Assembly (NCBI GenBank): GCA_012064385.1
Contig: QRDG01000024.1
Span: 501,563 to 565,562, forward strand
Reading direction: 5' to 3'
Length of the DNA stretch: 64,000 nt
Origin: Puccinellia tenuiflora
Lineage: Eukaryota; Streptophyta; Magnoliopsida; Poales; Poaceae
The notes beneath the pieces are model-generated. The model was not told the DNA's origin. It was given only the letters and a program-made list of their open reading frames with translations, and did not search any database. The translations under genes were made by a program, and so were the position numbers. This document shows, in pieces, positions 54,336 to 64,000 of this stretch (position 1 is the stretch's first letter; each line of letters begins with the position of its first letter).

Positions 54336-55147
54336 TCAATGGTACCATTCATACATTCTCAATCCATATAACTTCGTATATATTGTTGGTCAAAGTTAAG
54401 CAACCAAGACCACCATAAAAATAGCGTGCCCAACCGGCGAAGGCTTTTTAGCCCTGGGTTATGGTCTTGTGGGGGTAAGTGGGCACGAGAACGAGGCAAG
54501 GTGAAGACCTGTGTGTGCGTAGATGAGCTGTTACCGGCCGGTGGCCGCGTCCTAGTCAGATCGAGGCGGGGATGAAGCAGCTCGCGGTGCTGTACAGCTG
54601 TTGCCGGCCGTCGAGGAGTCGACCAACGAGTGGAAAAGAGGCGAAGGGAGATGCGCCTGCTGCCCCGCGCGAGGCCTTGCCGGCCTTGGACAAGGGCGAC
54701 GAGCACGACCGGCCGCCGCAGGCTAGTGACGATGGGAGACGAGCGACTCGAGGAGCGCCTCGATGCGGGAATGGCGGCGGAATCCAACTCGAGGCTGTCT
54801 GGCCGATGGCGGACTCCCGATCCGAGGATGTCTTGTCGACAACGGATCGACAAAGATGGAGCTCCTCCCTCGGACTGTAGCGGAGAAAGGGGGAAAGGTG
54901 GGAGAGGATAGGGTCAACACGCATGAGCATATCGATCCAAACACATGAAAAATCAGAGCCGCAGGTTTGGTTATCAACGGTGTGCTGGGTGGTTTACGCT
55001 TTTGCCAATTCCAGGGGCCTGCTAGATAGATTTTCCGTAAATGAATGAGTCACAAGGGTTTATAGATCTTTGCCTATGATTCTGCACATCATCCTTTTAT
55101 TAATCCGTTGCAAATTTCTGATTTTCGTCTCCTTTTATTCCAAGGGA
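54336..55147. other. No gene seen; GC-rich island without recognised domain
   Basis: From 54540 to 54900 overlapping frames on both strands reflect base composition. None shows a known domain. Confidence 0.35.
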
Positions 55148-55480
55148 AACATATGACACCAGCTAAGTAAAGGATTTTTCATCATCTATCCGGGACAACA
55201 TCTCAAACTGGACATTATTCAGGTTCACAATATTTGTTTCAACAGAGAATGGCCCGTCAAAGGATTGTACTAGAGAGAAGCCATACAAATAAAATCTGGA
55301 GGAATAAACTTGATCGTCAAGACGGTTCAGCTCCGGCACCTTCTTCTTGACGCCTTGTCAGGAGCAGAAGCTCTAGAAGAACAAACCTAGAATCATGGCG
55401 TATTTCAAATCAGAATAAGGCTCTTTTCTCGAGAGAAGCTCCCACATCACAATTCCAAATGAGTACACATCCACCTACAT
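55148..55480 (-). pseudogene. Protein-kinase exon fragment plus unassigned downstream frame
   Basis: On the minus strand, after an ATGTAG acceptor at 55481, the exon reads VDVYSFGIVMWELLSRE. This is kinase subdomain IX as in Raf-like MAPKKK genes. It then shifts frame, with PYSDLKYAMILG following in the next frame, so about two extra bases break it. The retained acceptor shows a DNA-level duplication rather than a processed copy. Further along the strand (about 55320-55178) a 50-codon open stretch (ELNRLDDQVYSSRFYLYGFS) is of unknown origin. Confidence 0.55.
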
Positions 55481-55774
55481 GAATCAGAACTGATGGCGGT
55501 TTTTCAGAGAGGAAAACTATTGAATATATTAGCAATTTAGCATATGATTTAATCCATAAAAACGGGAAACAGATCATGACTAGAACAACGAGTAATAGAC
55601 TAATTCTACGATACTAATACGATAGGCACATAGATCAAATATACAACTAATACTGTGAATAGAAAATGTAGTAAGATCTTGAAAAGGAAGGATAGAAACA
55701 CCTATAGTGCAGCGGCAGTGAAACCGCTGGTGTTGGTGTCCATGTTGTCACCGGGAGAATTGATTATGACCCGA
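55481..55774. other. No gene seen; intron-like flank of the kinase fragment
   Basis: AT-rich sequence upstream (on the minus strand) of the kinase exon; probably the remains of its preceding intron. Confidence 0.35.
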
Positions 55775-55794
55775 CCCCCCCCCCCCCCCCCCCC
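55775..55794. repeat. Homopolymer of 20 C
   Basis: An uninterrupted C20 tract directly beside the left inverted repeat of the 55800 element. Length may be unreliable in sequencing. Confidence 0.9.
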
Positions 55795-55965
55795 AATTCG
55801 ACTGCTTGGATAATATGCCCCTTTTTCAGCTGCCTCATTCTTAGCCTCCACCGCGACAAATTTGTTGCTGATTTGCCCCTCCGGTGTTGTTACATCTCCA
55901 TTTAGATAGTAACTAAGAGATTTTGTCTAATTATATTTCGAATGGAAAAATATGCCCTCGTCCAG

Positions 55966-56252
55966 TTAATCCAATACGTGAAACATAGAGGGGCTTGAGC
56001 CGTTCTTCTCCAACACGAGAGACACATGAGGCGGCCCGTTTTGTCCCCGACCTAGACGCCAGAGCAGAGCTGCGCTACGCTCCTCCGCCCGTCGCCCCCG
56101 GGATGCTCCCAGGCCGTCGACCCATTTCCTCCCCGTCCGCCTCCCTTCATCGCTTCTTCTTGGACCCAGGGTAAAGGCCGAGCTCTCCTCTTCTTCCCCG
56201 CCAGAGTTCTCCTCCACCACCACCTCTGCCTCCGCCGTAGCGGCCAGAGGAT
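55966..56252 (-). other. GC-rich captured block inside the inverted-repeat element
   Basis: A minus-strand frame (55966-56223, MVVEENSGGEEEESSAFTLG) and high GC contrast with the flanks. It looks like host gene DNA picked up by the transposon, interrupted at 56253 by the LTR. No domain recognised. Confidence 0.35.
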
Positions 56253-57770
56253 TGATACGTCCCAGACGTATCTATAATTTTTGACGTTCCATGCTTGATT
56301 ATATATCAGTGCCACATGTTTTTATATCATTTTGGCATGATTTATGGAACTAACCTATTAACAAGATGCCCAGTGTCAGTTCCTGTTTTCTGTTGTCTTT
56401 TTGTTTCAGGAAAGTTGTTCTGTGAAGTTTCTCGGAATGCGCTGAAAATTTACGGGAATTATTTCCAAGCAGAAACAAGTCGGGAGCGAGAAGGGAGCCC
56501 GAAGGGGAGGCACACAGCCTCCAGACGCCCCCCAGGCGCGGCCCCACCCTAGGCCACGCCTGGGTCCCACCTGGTGCCCTCCGGCACCGCCTCGAGTTGC
56601 CCCTTTGCCTATAAATTATCCCTTGACGCAAAAACCCTAGGAGGCCAATCATATTTTCCAGAAGACGTCCGAGGCCGCCGCCATCTCAAACCCTAGTTCG
56701 GGAGGGTTCTGCAGCTCTTTTCGGCACCCTACCGGAGAGGGGAATCGACACCAGAGGCATCTAGACCACCATGACTGCCTCCGGAGTGATACATGAGTAG
56801 TCCACCACGGGACTATGGGTCCATAGCAGTACTCCATTGTTTAGATCTTGAGAGCTGCCTATCATGATCAAGATCGTCTTATTTGTAACTACTACATGAT
56901 TGTGTTTGCATGGATCCGATGAATTGTGGAAGTCATTACTCTTGTTCATCTTTGTGTTATGTTTTATCTATGATATTGCACGCTCTCCGATGCTAGTGGT
57001 GGCCAAGTAATTGTTAGTGTTGTATGAGGGAGTATTTATGCTAAATAGTGGGTTCATGCATCTCTTTGTCTGAGTTCGGTGACAGGAACGATCAAGGTTA
57101 GAGATGTGCTATTGCCACTAGGGAGAAAACAGCGGTGTGATTTCCTTGTGTTATTTACATTGCTTACATTATGCACTTTGCTTATTGCAATGATATGTTG
57201 CTTGCAACTTAATACTTTTGGGTGACATGCTGGATAGCGATCCCGGGGTGGATTATTAGTCATAGATGCAGTTGGATAACGGTCTATGTATTTTGACGTA
57301 ATGCCCATATTAGATGAAATGGTGAACTATATTGTTTTATGATAGCATTGCTATGCGCCCACAATTCTGTCAATTGCCATGCTGTAATTTGTTTACCCAT
57401 CATGTATATCTTTTGGAGAGACACCTGTAGTGAACTGTGGACCCCAGTCCTATTTTCCTACATTGTTTACAACCGTTTAAATAGCTTTTCATCATCATTT
57501 GCTTGCTGGTCATATTTCACTCTCTTCATATTTTACCTCTCCACTATTAATCCTTTGTGTTCGGCAAGCCGGAGAGACTGAAAATCTCTCTGTTTCGTTG
57601 GGGCAAAGTACTTGTTTGTTTGTGATTGTGTGCAGGTCCATGTTAATCTACAAGCACTAGAGTAATTGACACCTCGCTAAGCCTTCTCCAAGTCCTACTG
57701 GATCTGACAACCTTGGTTTTGTAATCAAGGGAAAACTGCTGCTTTGCTGGATCATACCTTCCTCTTGGGG
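56253..57770 (+). mobile_element. Gypsy LTR with part of the internal leader
   Basis: Begins TGATACGTCCCAGACGTATC, close to the TGATACGTCTCCAACGTATC start of a common Triticeae Gypsy LTR, with ACCTATTAACAAGATGCCCA further in and CTATAAATTATC as TATA near 56612. It ends in a leader-like stretch (57603-57762) shared with 1799-1972. No coding region and no second LTR. It sits inside the inverted-repeat element and so inserted later. Confidence 0.65.
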
Positions 57771-58087
57771 TCACCCAGCGAACGTGTGATTCACTCCATC
57801 AAGGATGCTCGCCAGGGCGGAACGCCGCCATTGTCATGGGCCCTGCTCCTCCGCGGCTCCACCTTTCCCCTGCATCATGCCGCTGGGAACATATGTACAT
57901 ATATGTCTTTTAAACTGAAGGGTGTCTTTGCCCATTATTATTTCTATCTGATTGATATGTACTAAAAAATGTGTAAAACATTTAAAAGGGGACTATTAGC
58001 AACATTTAGGCATACATGGGGGGCTAAGAATGAGGCAGTTGAAAAATGGGTATATTATCCAAGGCAGACAAACTAGGGCGGTTATAA

Positions 58088-58163
58088 TTAGTTCTCCTTG
58101 TTGTCACCCATGTCGTCGATGAAGAGGTTGCCCAGATCGGGGAAGTAGTTGTTGGAGAAGTAG
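58088..58163 (-). pseudogene. C-terminal exon fragment of an unidentified gene, cut by G3
   Basis: On the minus strand the last 24 codons before a TAA at 58088-58090 read YFSNNYFPDLGNLFIDDMGD followed by NKEN, with strongly GC-ending codons. It looks like real host coding sequence. The reading is cut at 58163 by the G3 LTR, and the inverted-repeat element lies just beyond its stop. Family not recognised. Confidence 0.5.
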
Positions 58164-58576
58164 TGTCGTGGGGCTACCTTTCGGGTCACCCACGGTGATG
58201 GTACTTGGGTCACGCCAAGGAAGGCCCAGCGAAGCCCAAGAAGGATTCCGTATACAACAAGTAGTCGACATTGGGTCGGTGAGGAGGTTTCCATATCTTG
58301 TACATGCAATCCGCACCGTCCACCCGAGACCCGGCCTGTAGTATAAAGGCCGGGAGGGTGCGCCGTCTAGGGCATGGAATCATTGAACATCGCATTGTAG
58401 CCACCAATCGATAATTCCAGACAAGCAGGAGTAGGTCTTTACCTCAACTCGAGGGGCCGAACCTGGGTAAAATCGCCCCCTGTTAGCCGTCGTGTTCACC
58501 AGCCTGATCTCTCTCTTTCTCCTTCAATCAACCCGGGGTATTCGACCTAGGGATTTGCCGAGTCACAAGCTCGTCA
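58164..58576 (+). repeat. G3 5' LTR
   Basis: 413 bp, TGTCGTGGGG...GCTCGTCA, with TATAAA at 58342-58347. Confidence 0.9.
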
Positions 58577-58578
58577 AT

Positions 58579-58587
58579 TGGCGCCGT
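58579..58587 (+). other. G3 primer-binding site
   Basis: TGGCGCCGT, tRNA-Asp type. Confidence 0.75.
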
Positions 58588-58615
58588 CTGTGGGAAAGAA
58601 CGGATCGCTGGAGTC

Positions 58616-61600
58616 GTGATCATGCCGGCCTCACCCGCAACCAACAACACCATCAGCGCGAGGGAGTCGATCTACACCGGCTTCCTCGAGTACGTCGAGC
58701 ACTCGCCGGCTGATCTTTCGGCTTACGCCGGATTCCAACAGAGCACGTGGATTACCTTTGGTAGTCTGCGTTATCTGGTGGACAGTCGCGGAACCCTCCG
58801 CCCTACGCAGGCCGCCCTGCGCTCAATGGAGGCGCCTGCATCCATGGCGGCTGCACGGATCGCAACCTCACCCGCCGTGAAGATTACGGAGATCGCATCT
58901 ACATTGCCATCTGCGTCTACATCAACTGCGCCGACCATGCCTTCACCTGTCGCGAAGATCGCATCTGCCGCGGTCAAGGCGACTGCGTCTACTTCGACTA
59001 CATCAACTCCGACTGCGGCGATCGCATCTGCGGTTGCCAAGAAAAACGCATCTGCTGCGGCCACGGGGCGAGTCAAGTCCACTCCGACCTACCTGTTCGG
59101 GCGCCAGCCAAGATTCGCACCAGTTTCGACTGCGCCGATCGCATCTACGCATCGGGCAGCCGCCAGTAGCAGCGACCGTGGTACCCACCACGTTGCTGTG
59201 ATCTTTGACAACGAGTACAGCTCAGATGAAGGAAGCACGACAGGGAGCATCAGCCCCACTCAACGGGTCTACCCCGCGCAAGTCTACATGGTCGGTCCAT
59301 CAGCACCCGTGTACCCCATGGAAGTCACCCTGCAAGACAAGGTGACGAAACTTACCATCACCCGGGAGCTGGCAATTAGGGCACAGAAGCATGTGGACGA
59401 TGGCACGTTCCCTGCCCCGGAAGATCCACAGGAAGATCGACAGGCGGTCCAGTACTTGCTCTGGAAGGAAGCCGAGCGAATCAAACAGGAAAAAGCCGAG
59501 TTGGCCCGGCGCAAGGAGCTAGCCGACGAGTCGAGTGCCAGGAGGGCAGCGCTCACATTCATGTCTGGATCAGAAGAAGTCAATCAAGAAGGAAGGCACA
59601 GAACTCGCATGCCGCGGGTGCACGAGGCCGATCGCATCCACCTCACCCGCAACTTGGAGTCATCTTTCTTGGAAGACGAGGACGGAATACCCATCCCCAG
59701 AACACCCGCCTCTGCGCTTATGGGAGTCGAGACCTATTTGCGGGTCATGCAGCCGCCGGAAGGAAGCGCCAACGCCCGCGTACACAGGCAGCAGATCCAA
59801 GCCTTGAGGCAAGTCGAGGAAGTCCTGGCAAGAGGAGAACCAGTCGAAGGGATGTACGAGGAACGAGGACGTCGTGACCGTGGAGTCGCACCAGCGGCAG
59901 ATCGGGAACCGATTCGACTGCGACAACTGCAGCCCGGCGAGGATGGCCGCAACGTCGTCACACAGAGAAGGATAGACCGTGCCCGTCGACTGCGAGAAGC
60001 AGGACTACTCGACGATGAAGACCACGAGCCACGTGGAGCACCGTGTTTCAGTATAAATATTCGCGACACGAAGATGCCCAAAGGCTTCAAGCTAACGGCG
60101 GAGACACCAAAGTACGACGGAAAGCAGCACCCGCAGGATTGGCTGGACGACTACCTTATCGCATGCAGCTGCCAAGGTGGTAATTCGACTACCGCCATGC
60201 AGTACATCCAGCTGATGCTCACGGGGTCCGCCCGCGGGTGGCTCAACACGCAGCCGAAGGATGCCTTCAGGACTTGGGAGGAATTCAGGACCGCATTCAT
60301 AAAAGGTTTCCTGGGAACTTACGCCAGGCCAACCACCCTCATCGAGCTCCAAGCTTGCAAACAGGGCCATGAGGAGCGACTCCGTTCGTACATCCAACGG
60401 TGGACCCTGCTCCGCAACACCATGGATGGAGCCACCTCGGAGGACAGAGTCATGGATGCATTCATCTACGGCCTCACCCGTCGCGATCTTCGCGAAGAAC
60501 TTGGTAGGCTCAGGCCGAAGAATATGATAGACCTCATGCAGATCGCCAACCAATGGGCAGATGGAGAGGACTCCGTCCGCGACTCAATGCCAGATCCCCA
60601 ACCCAGCAACTGGCGAGAGGGTCGACTGAAAAAGAAACCACGCTTTATCGGCCATGACTCAATAGAGTTAGTAGCGGCGGGATTCGAAACCCCCCGTGAG
60701 AATGATAGAGGATATAGCCAAGGCGGTGGCAGTGATAGAGGATATAGCCAAGGCGGTGGCAATGATAGGGGATATAGCCAAGGCGGTGGCAATGATAGAG
60801 GATACAACCAAGGTGGTGGCAGCGGCTACCGCGGAGATGGAAGTCGCAAGCGCGAGTGGCGCAGACGCATACTCACGGACGAGGAAGAGCTACAGCAACC
60901 CTGCAGGCACCATATGTTCAAGGACCCGGAAACAGGCAAGTGGGGATCCCGACACCTGTTGAAGGACTGCAAGAAGGCGCAACGGTTGGCCAGGGCCTTC
61001 ACGCGCGTACTTGCTACGGACGGGCAGCAGGTTCATCAAGCATCACCCGCGGGACAACCAGTCGCGGGACAGCTGGCAATCAACGCACCACCAGCTCCTC
61101 CACTCGCCAACCCAGCGCAAGCAGCATTGGCTTACTACCCGCAGCAACAACCGCAGCAGCCGCAACAGCAGCAGCAGCAACCGCAGCAACAGGACCCTGC
61201 CAACGTGTTCCCAGCACCACGCGGGCAGATGAACATGATACAGAAGGGGCGTCCTTCCAACAGGACCCAGAAGCTCATTACTCGCCAAGTCTTTCAGGCA
61301 ATCACCAATCCACCCGCAGTACCCGAGTACCTGAGAGGATCAGAGATAGACATCACCTTCTCCAGGGCTGATCACCCGCCGGCAATACCACGGCCCGGGC
61401 ACGCCGCTCTGGTAGTCGAAGCTCAGATCGGGGAGTACACCTTGAAAAAGGTGTTCATGGATGGAGGCAGCGGAATCAACATTCTTTTCGCTGACACCCT
61501 CAGGCGCATGAACAGGTCAATTTCCAACCTGACGCCGTCATCTAATACCTTTCACGGTATAGTACCAGGGCAAGCAGTTACGCCCATGGGAGTAATCACA

Positions 61601-62026
61601 CTCGACGTGATCTTCGGCACACCCGACAACTTCCGGAGGGAGGCAATCGACTTCGAGGTGGTCGACTGGAAATCACAGTACCACGCCATCCTCGGGCGTC
61701 CAACTTTTGCAAGGTTCATGGCGATACCCCACTACGCCTACCTCATGCTCAAGATGCCTGGACCCAAGGGTGTCATCACGGTGAGAGGCGACTTCGACCG
61801 GTCCGATAGCTGCGACCGCGAGTTCAACAGGATCTCTGAGTTCTTTGGGATGGAAGATCACCTGGAGATGCTGGCAGTCGACAACGACAAGACCCTCTTC
61901 CCCCCAAAGAAGAAATCATCCAAGGACTCGGCGTTCAACACCAGCGACGATACCAGGGCCCACCAGGTACACCCGACAGATGCTGACAAGGTGGTTCGGG
62001 TGTCATCAAGCTTGACCAGCGCATAG
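58616..62026 (+). CDS. G3 gag-protease polyprotein (1136 aa), intact
   Basis: A single open frame. Residues 1-180 are a low-complexity Ala/Ser/Thr-rich N-terminus. The capsid domain is about 488-660 (FKLTAETPKYDGKQ through RPKNMIDLMQIANQWADGED). Four RGYSQGGG(N/S)D units follow at about 697-736. A C-H-H-C cluster (CRHHMF...HLLKDC, about 762-785) serves as the nucleic-acid-binding knuckle, then a Gln/Pro-rich linker (about 845-870). The aspartic protease is about 920-1060 with VFMDGGSGINILF. The frame ends at UAG, after which pol continues in the same frame. Unlike G2 there is no frameshift, so this copy could supply gag and protease in trans, for example to the small partner element. Confidence 0.88.
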   Translation: MIMPASPATNNTISARESIYTGFLEYVEHSPADLSAYAGFQQSTWITFGSLRYLVDSRGTLRPTQAALRSMEAPASMAAARIATSPAVKITEIASTLPSASTSTAPTMPSPVAKIASAAVKATASTSTTSTPTAAIASAVAKKNASAAATGRVKSTPTYLFGRQPRFAPVSTAPIASTHRAAASSSDRGTHHVAVIFDNEYSSDEGSTTGSISPTQRVYPAQVYMVGPSAPVYPMEVTLQDKVTKLTITRELAIRAQKHVDDGTFPAPEDPQEDRQAVQYLLWKEAERIKQEKAELARRKELADESSARRAALTFMSGSEEVNQEGRHRTRMPRVHEADRIHLTRNLESSFLEDEDGIPIPRTPASALMGVETYLRVMQPPEGSANARVHRQQIQALRQVEEVLARGEPVEGMYEERGRRDRGVAPAADREPIRLRQLQPGEDGRNVVTQRRIDRARRLREAGLLDDEDHEPRGAPCFSINIRDTKMPKGFKLTAETPKYDGKQHPQDWLDDYLIACSCQGGNSTTAMQYIQLMLTGSARGWLNTQPKDAFRTWEEFRTAFIKGFLGTYARPTTLIELQACKQGHEERLRSYIQRWTLLRNTMDGATSEDRVMDAFIYGLTRRDLREELGRLRPKNMIDLMQIANQWADGEDSVRDSMPDPQPSNWREGRLKKKPRFIGHDSIELVAAGFETPRENDRGYSQGGGSDRGYSQGGGNDRGYSQGGGNDRGYNQGGGSGYRGDGSRKREWRRRILTDEEELQQPCRHHMFKDPETGKWGSRHLLKDCKKAQRLARAFTRVLATDGQQVHQASPAGQPVAGQLAINAPPAPPLANPAQAALAYYPQQQPQQPQQQQQQPQQQDPANVFPAPRGQMNMIQKGRPSNRTQKLITRQVFQAITNPPAVPEYLRGSEIDITFSRADHPPAIPRPGHAALVVEAQIGEYTLKKVFMDGGSGINILFADTLRRMNRSISNLTPSSNTFHGIVPGQAVTPMGVITLDVIFGTPDNFRREAIDFEVVDWKSQYHAILGRPTFARFMAIPHYAYLMLKMPGPKGVITVRGDFDRSDSCDREFNRISEFFGMEDHLEMLAVDNDKTLFPPKKKSSKDSAFNTSDDTRAHQVHPTDADKVVRVSSSLTSA
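60704..60823 (+). repeat. Coding tandem repeat, four 30-bp units in G3 gag
   Basis: GATAGAGGATATAGCCAAGG followed by CGGTGGCA(A/G)(T/C) is repeated four times in frame, encoding DRGYSQGGGS/N decapeptides. G2 has a single diverged copy at this place (YNQDGGSS). Confidence 0.92.
62024..62026 (+). promoter_or_regulatory. In-frame UAG between gag-protease and pol (G3)
   Basis: Same position and context (AGCGCA UAG GAAAGCGCG) as in G2. Frame is maintained on both sides with no other stop. A candidate readthrough stop. Confidence 0.65.
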
Positions 62027-64000
62027 GAAAGCGCGCTCGTCGAGTTCCTGCGCGAAAACTGGAAGATATTCGCCTGGCAACCTTCTGATATGCCAGGCAT
62101 ACCAAGAGAACTCGCCGAGCACCGATTACACGTTCACAAGGACGCCAGACCTGTCAAGCAAACCATGAGGCGCTTTTCGGGTCCAAAGAGAGACGCGATC
62201 AGTTTGGAGATCGACCGGCTGCTCCATGCCGGTTTTATTAAAGAAATCAAGAAGTCAGAGTGGGTAGCAAACCCAGTACTGGTGGAAAAGAAGAAGACGA
62301 AGAAACTCCGCATGTGCGTCGACTTCACCGCCATCAACAAATGCTGCCCCAAGGATCACTTTCCGCTCCCGCGGATTGATCAGATCGTCGACTCGACTGC
62401 GGGCTGCGCACGTCTGTCCTTCCTGGATGCCTACTCAGGCTACCAGCAGATCAAGATGGCAGTCGAAGACCAAGAGAAGACGGCGTTTATCACACCACAC
62501 GGTGTGTTCTGCTACACCATGATGCCCTTCGGGTTGAAAAACGCTGGGGCCACGTACCAGCGTACAATGCAAGCCTGCCTGAAGGAGCTTATCGGGAAGG
62601 TGGTCCAAGTCTATGTCGACGATATCGTCATCACCACCCGCAAAGAGGACACCCTCATCGACGACCTCCGCAAGGTCTTCGAGGCACTCGACAAGTACCA
62701 GATCAAGCTGAACCCGGACAAGTGCGTTTTCGGCGTCCCAGCCGGAGAGCTACTGGGGTACCTTGTCTCTGCGAGAGGAATCGAAGCAAATCCAGAAAAG
62801 GTGCAAAATATACTCGATATGCCTGCACCAACAAAACTCCATGACGTGCAAAGTCTAGCCGGCAGAGTCGCAGCACTCAGTCGATTCATAAGTAAGCTGG
62901 GAGAAAAGGCTCTGCCCTTCTACCAGCTGATGAAAAAGGCGGACAAATTCGAGTGGACGGAGGAAGCACAGGATGCCTTTGACAGGCTGAAGAAGACCCT
63001 GACAACCCCTCCAGTACTGGTAGCACCCCAGGAGAATGAACCACTGTACCTTTACGTGGCAGCCACGAACAGAGTGGTCAGTACCGTTCTCGTAGTCGAA
63101 CGGGAGGAAGAAGTAAGGGCTCATCCTGTCCAACGGCCCGTGTATTACCTCAGCGAGGTATTAACAGAGTCAAAGCAGAGGTACCCGCACTACCAGAAGC
63201 TGGCATACGCCGTCTTCATGACGTCAAGGAAGGTGGTACACTACTTCTCCGAGCACCCGATAACGGTGGTAAGCTCCTCCGCCCTGTCAGACATCCTCAC
63301 TAATCCATCCGCGACAGGGCGAGTCGCCAAGTGGGTTGTCGAGTTAGGGCCATGGGGGCTGAAGTACGTGCACCCGAAGGCAATCAAGGCTCAGGTCCTC
63401 CCGGAGTTCACCACAGAGTGGATAGAAGCGCAGCTACCAGACGAGCCTGATTTATCGACTGCATGGACCATGTACTTCGATGGATCCAAGAAATTCAACT
63501 CAGCCGGAGCGGGAGTCGTGCTCATATCACCCAAAGGCGATAAGCTTAAGTACGTGCTGCAGATGAAATTTCCAACACCTTCCAACAACGAGGCGGAGTA
63601 CGAGGCACTGATCCACGGCATGCGGATGGCCAAGAACTGCGGCGCCACTCGCCTCATGATCTATGGCGACTCCTACCTGGTGGTGCAGCAAACAATGAAG
63701 CAATGCGACGCCATCGCTGACAACATGATAGCATACAGGGAGCTGTATAACCAGCTGGAAGGCCAATTCGACGGCTGCGAACTGCAACACATTGGCCGCG
63801 AAAGCAATGAAGAAGCCGACATCCTCGCCAACCTCGGCTCAGATCGAGCTCCGGTTCCACCCGGAGTCTTCCTCGAGTGCATTACGCAGCGCTCTATCAG
63901 GGTCCGGCCCCCGCCAGAACCCCTGCACCGACAACAACGACCCCCAACCCGCAAAGCACGGAGAAGGAGCCCATGGAGATCATGCTGGTCGAACCCACAT
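62027..64000 (+). CDS. G3 pol, reverse transcriptase and RNase H part, runs off the window
   Basis: Continues the gag-protease frame directly after UAG: ESALVEFLRENWKIFAWQPS, then EHRLHVHKDARPVKQTMRR, where the reverse transcriptase palm begins. MCVDFTAINKCCPKDHFPLP, MPFGLKNAGATYQRTMQAC and catalytic YVDDIVITT (near 62612) are present. RNase H follows with MYFDGSKKFNS (near 63470) and NNEAEYEAL. A one-base deletion relative to G2 near 63922 shifts the frame before integrase, unless it is a sequencing error. Integrase lies beyond the window. Confidence 0.85.

Larger units (their letters stand above)
55800..58068. mobile_element. Inverted-repeat DNA transposon, probably MULE-like, with captured DNA
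   Basis: Left arm from 55802: TGCTTGGATAATATGCCCC, then CAGCTGCCTCATTCTTAGCC. The reverse complement of the right end near 58021-58067 reads TGCCTTGGATAATATACCC, then CAACTGCCTCATTCTTAGCC. About 50 bp match strongly, and weaker similarity continues inward to about 110 bp. Long inverted ends suggest a MULE; no transposase is inside. The interior has a GC-rich gene-like block (55980-56252) and a Gypsy LTR. Target duplications could not be fixed because the ends are not sharply defined. Confidence 0.6.
58164..64000 (+). mobile_element. G3: Tat-like Gypsy retrotransposon, 5' half, continues past window
   Basis: 5' LTR, tRNA-Asp primer site, intact gag-protease, in-frame UAG, then pol to the window end. 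Same family as G1 and G2 but a distinct subtype by LTR and coding divergence. Left flanking bases AGTAG would be the target duplication. Confidence 0.9.

Noticed and set aside
56253..57770. Host gene structure within 56.2-57.8 kb
   Set aside because: The start sequence and internal words match a Gypsy LTR and leader; short frames lack any domain.

Overview
The window is nuclear DNA of a large, repeat-rich grass genome, almost certainly Triticeae (wheat, barley or rye group). The basis is the mix of elements: Copia LTRs of the Angela/BARE type, a SIRE/Maximus-type Copia element with a 2.2 kb LTR, Tat-lineage Gypsy elements with tRNA-Asp-type primer sites, CACTA transposons with CACTAGT ends and TTAGTCGCGG subterminal repeats, LINE remnants, and GC-rich split host genes. 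No prokaryotic or organellar features were seen. There is one run of 108 N (28905-29012).

Host genes are few. A ten-exon subtilisin-like serine protease (7631-11526, minus) reconstructs to an open frame of 770 residues with the full D/H/N/S catalytic set. An intronless H2A.W-type histone gene (52199-52666, plus) has duplicated CGCGGATC octamer plus site II promoter modules. Gene debris includes a frameshifted C2-domain gene (50550-50996), a protein-kinase exon fragment (55431-55480), a short C-terminal exon (58088-58163) cut off by a retrotransposon, and a captured 3'-5' exonuclease fragment inside a CACTA element.

Layout. 1-870: reversed Copia LTR. 871-7600: decayed repeats, a LINE 3' end, a long hairpin, a 1.5 kb GC-rich LINE-type insertion with a perfect 15-bp target duplication, and a small foldback element. 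7600-11700: protease gene. 11.9-14 kb: LINE-like debris. 13991-18917: a CACTA element (target duplication AAG) carrying a captured exonuclease fragment into which a 3.7 kb non-autonomous LTR element (target duplication ACCTT) has jumped. 18921-20140: LINE reverse transcriptase relic. 20.7-26.4 kb: two nested Copia LTRs and a gag-only Copia interior. 26.4-27.9 kb: MULE transposase 5' part. 27946-28904: first Tat-like Gypsy copy (G1), cut by the gap. 29468-42565: a 13.1 kb Gypsy copy (G2) with gag-pro, pol, a 112-bp tandem array and antisense genes. 42566-48767: SIRE-type Copia deletion derivative. 48768-49123: Copia LTR piece inside a second CACTA end. 50-53 kb: C2 pseudogene and histone gene. 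55.8-58.07 kb: inverted-repeat (MULE-like) element containing a Gypsy LTR. 58164-64000: third Gypsy copy (G3), running off the window.

The most interesting system is the Gypsy family G1/G2/G3 and its small partner. G2 and G3 both carry a single UAG between gag-protease and pol in the same frame, which suggests readthrough. G2 carries, antisense to pol, a six-exon gene whose predicted exons sum to an exact open frame of 737 residues, plus a further two-exon antisense frame. G2 and the small non-autonomous element share a 111-112-bp tandem repeat built around copies of the family polypurine tract.
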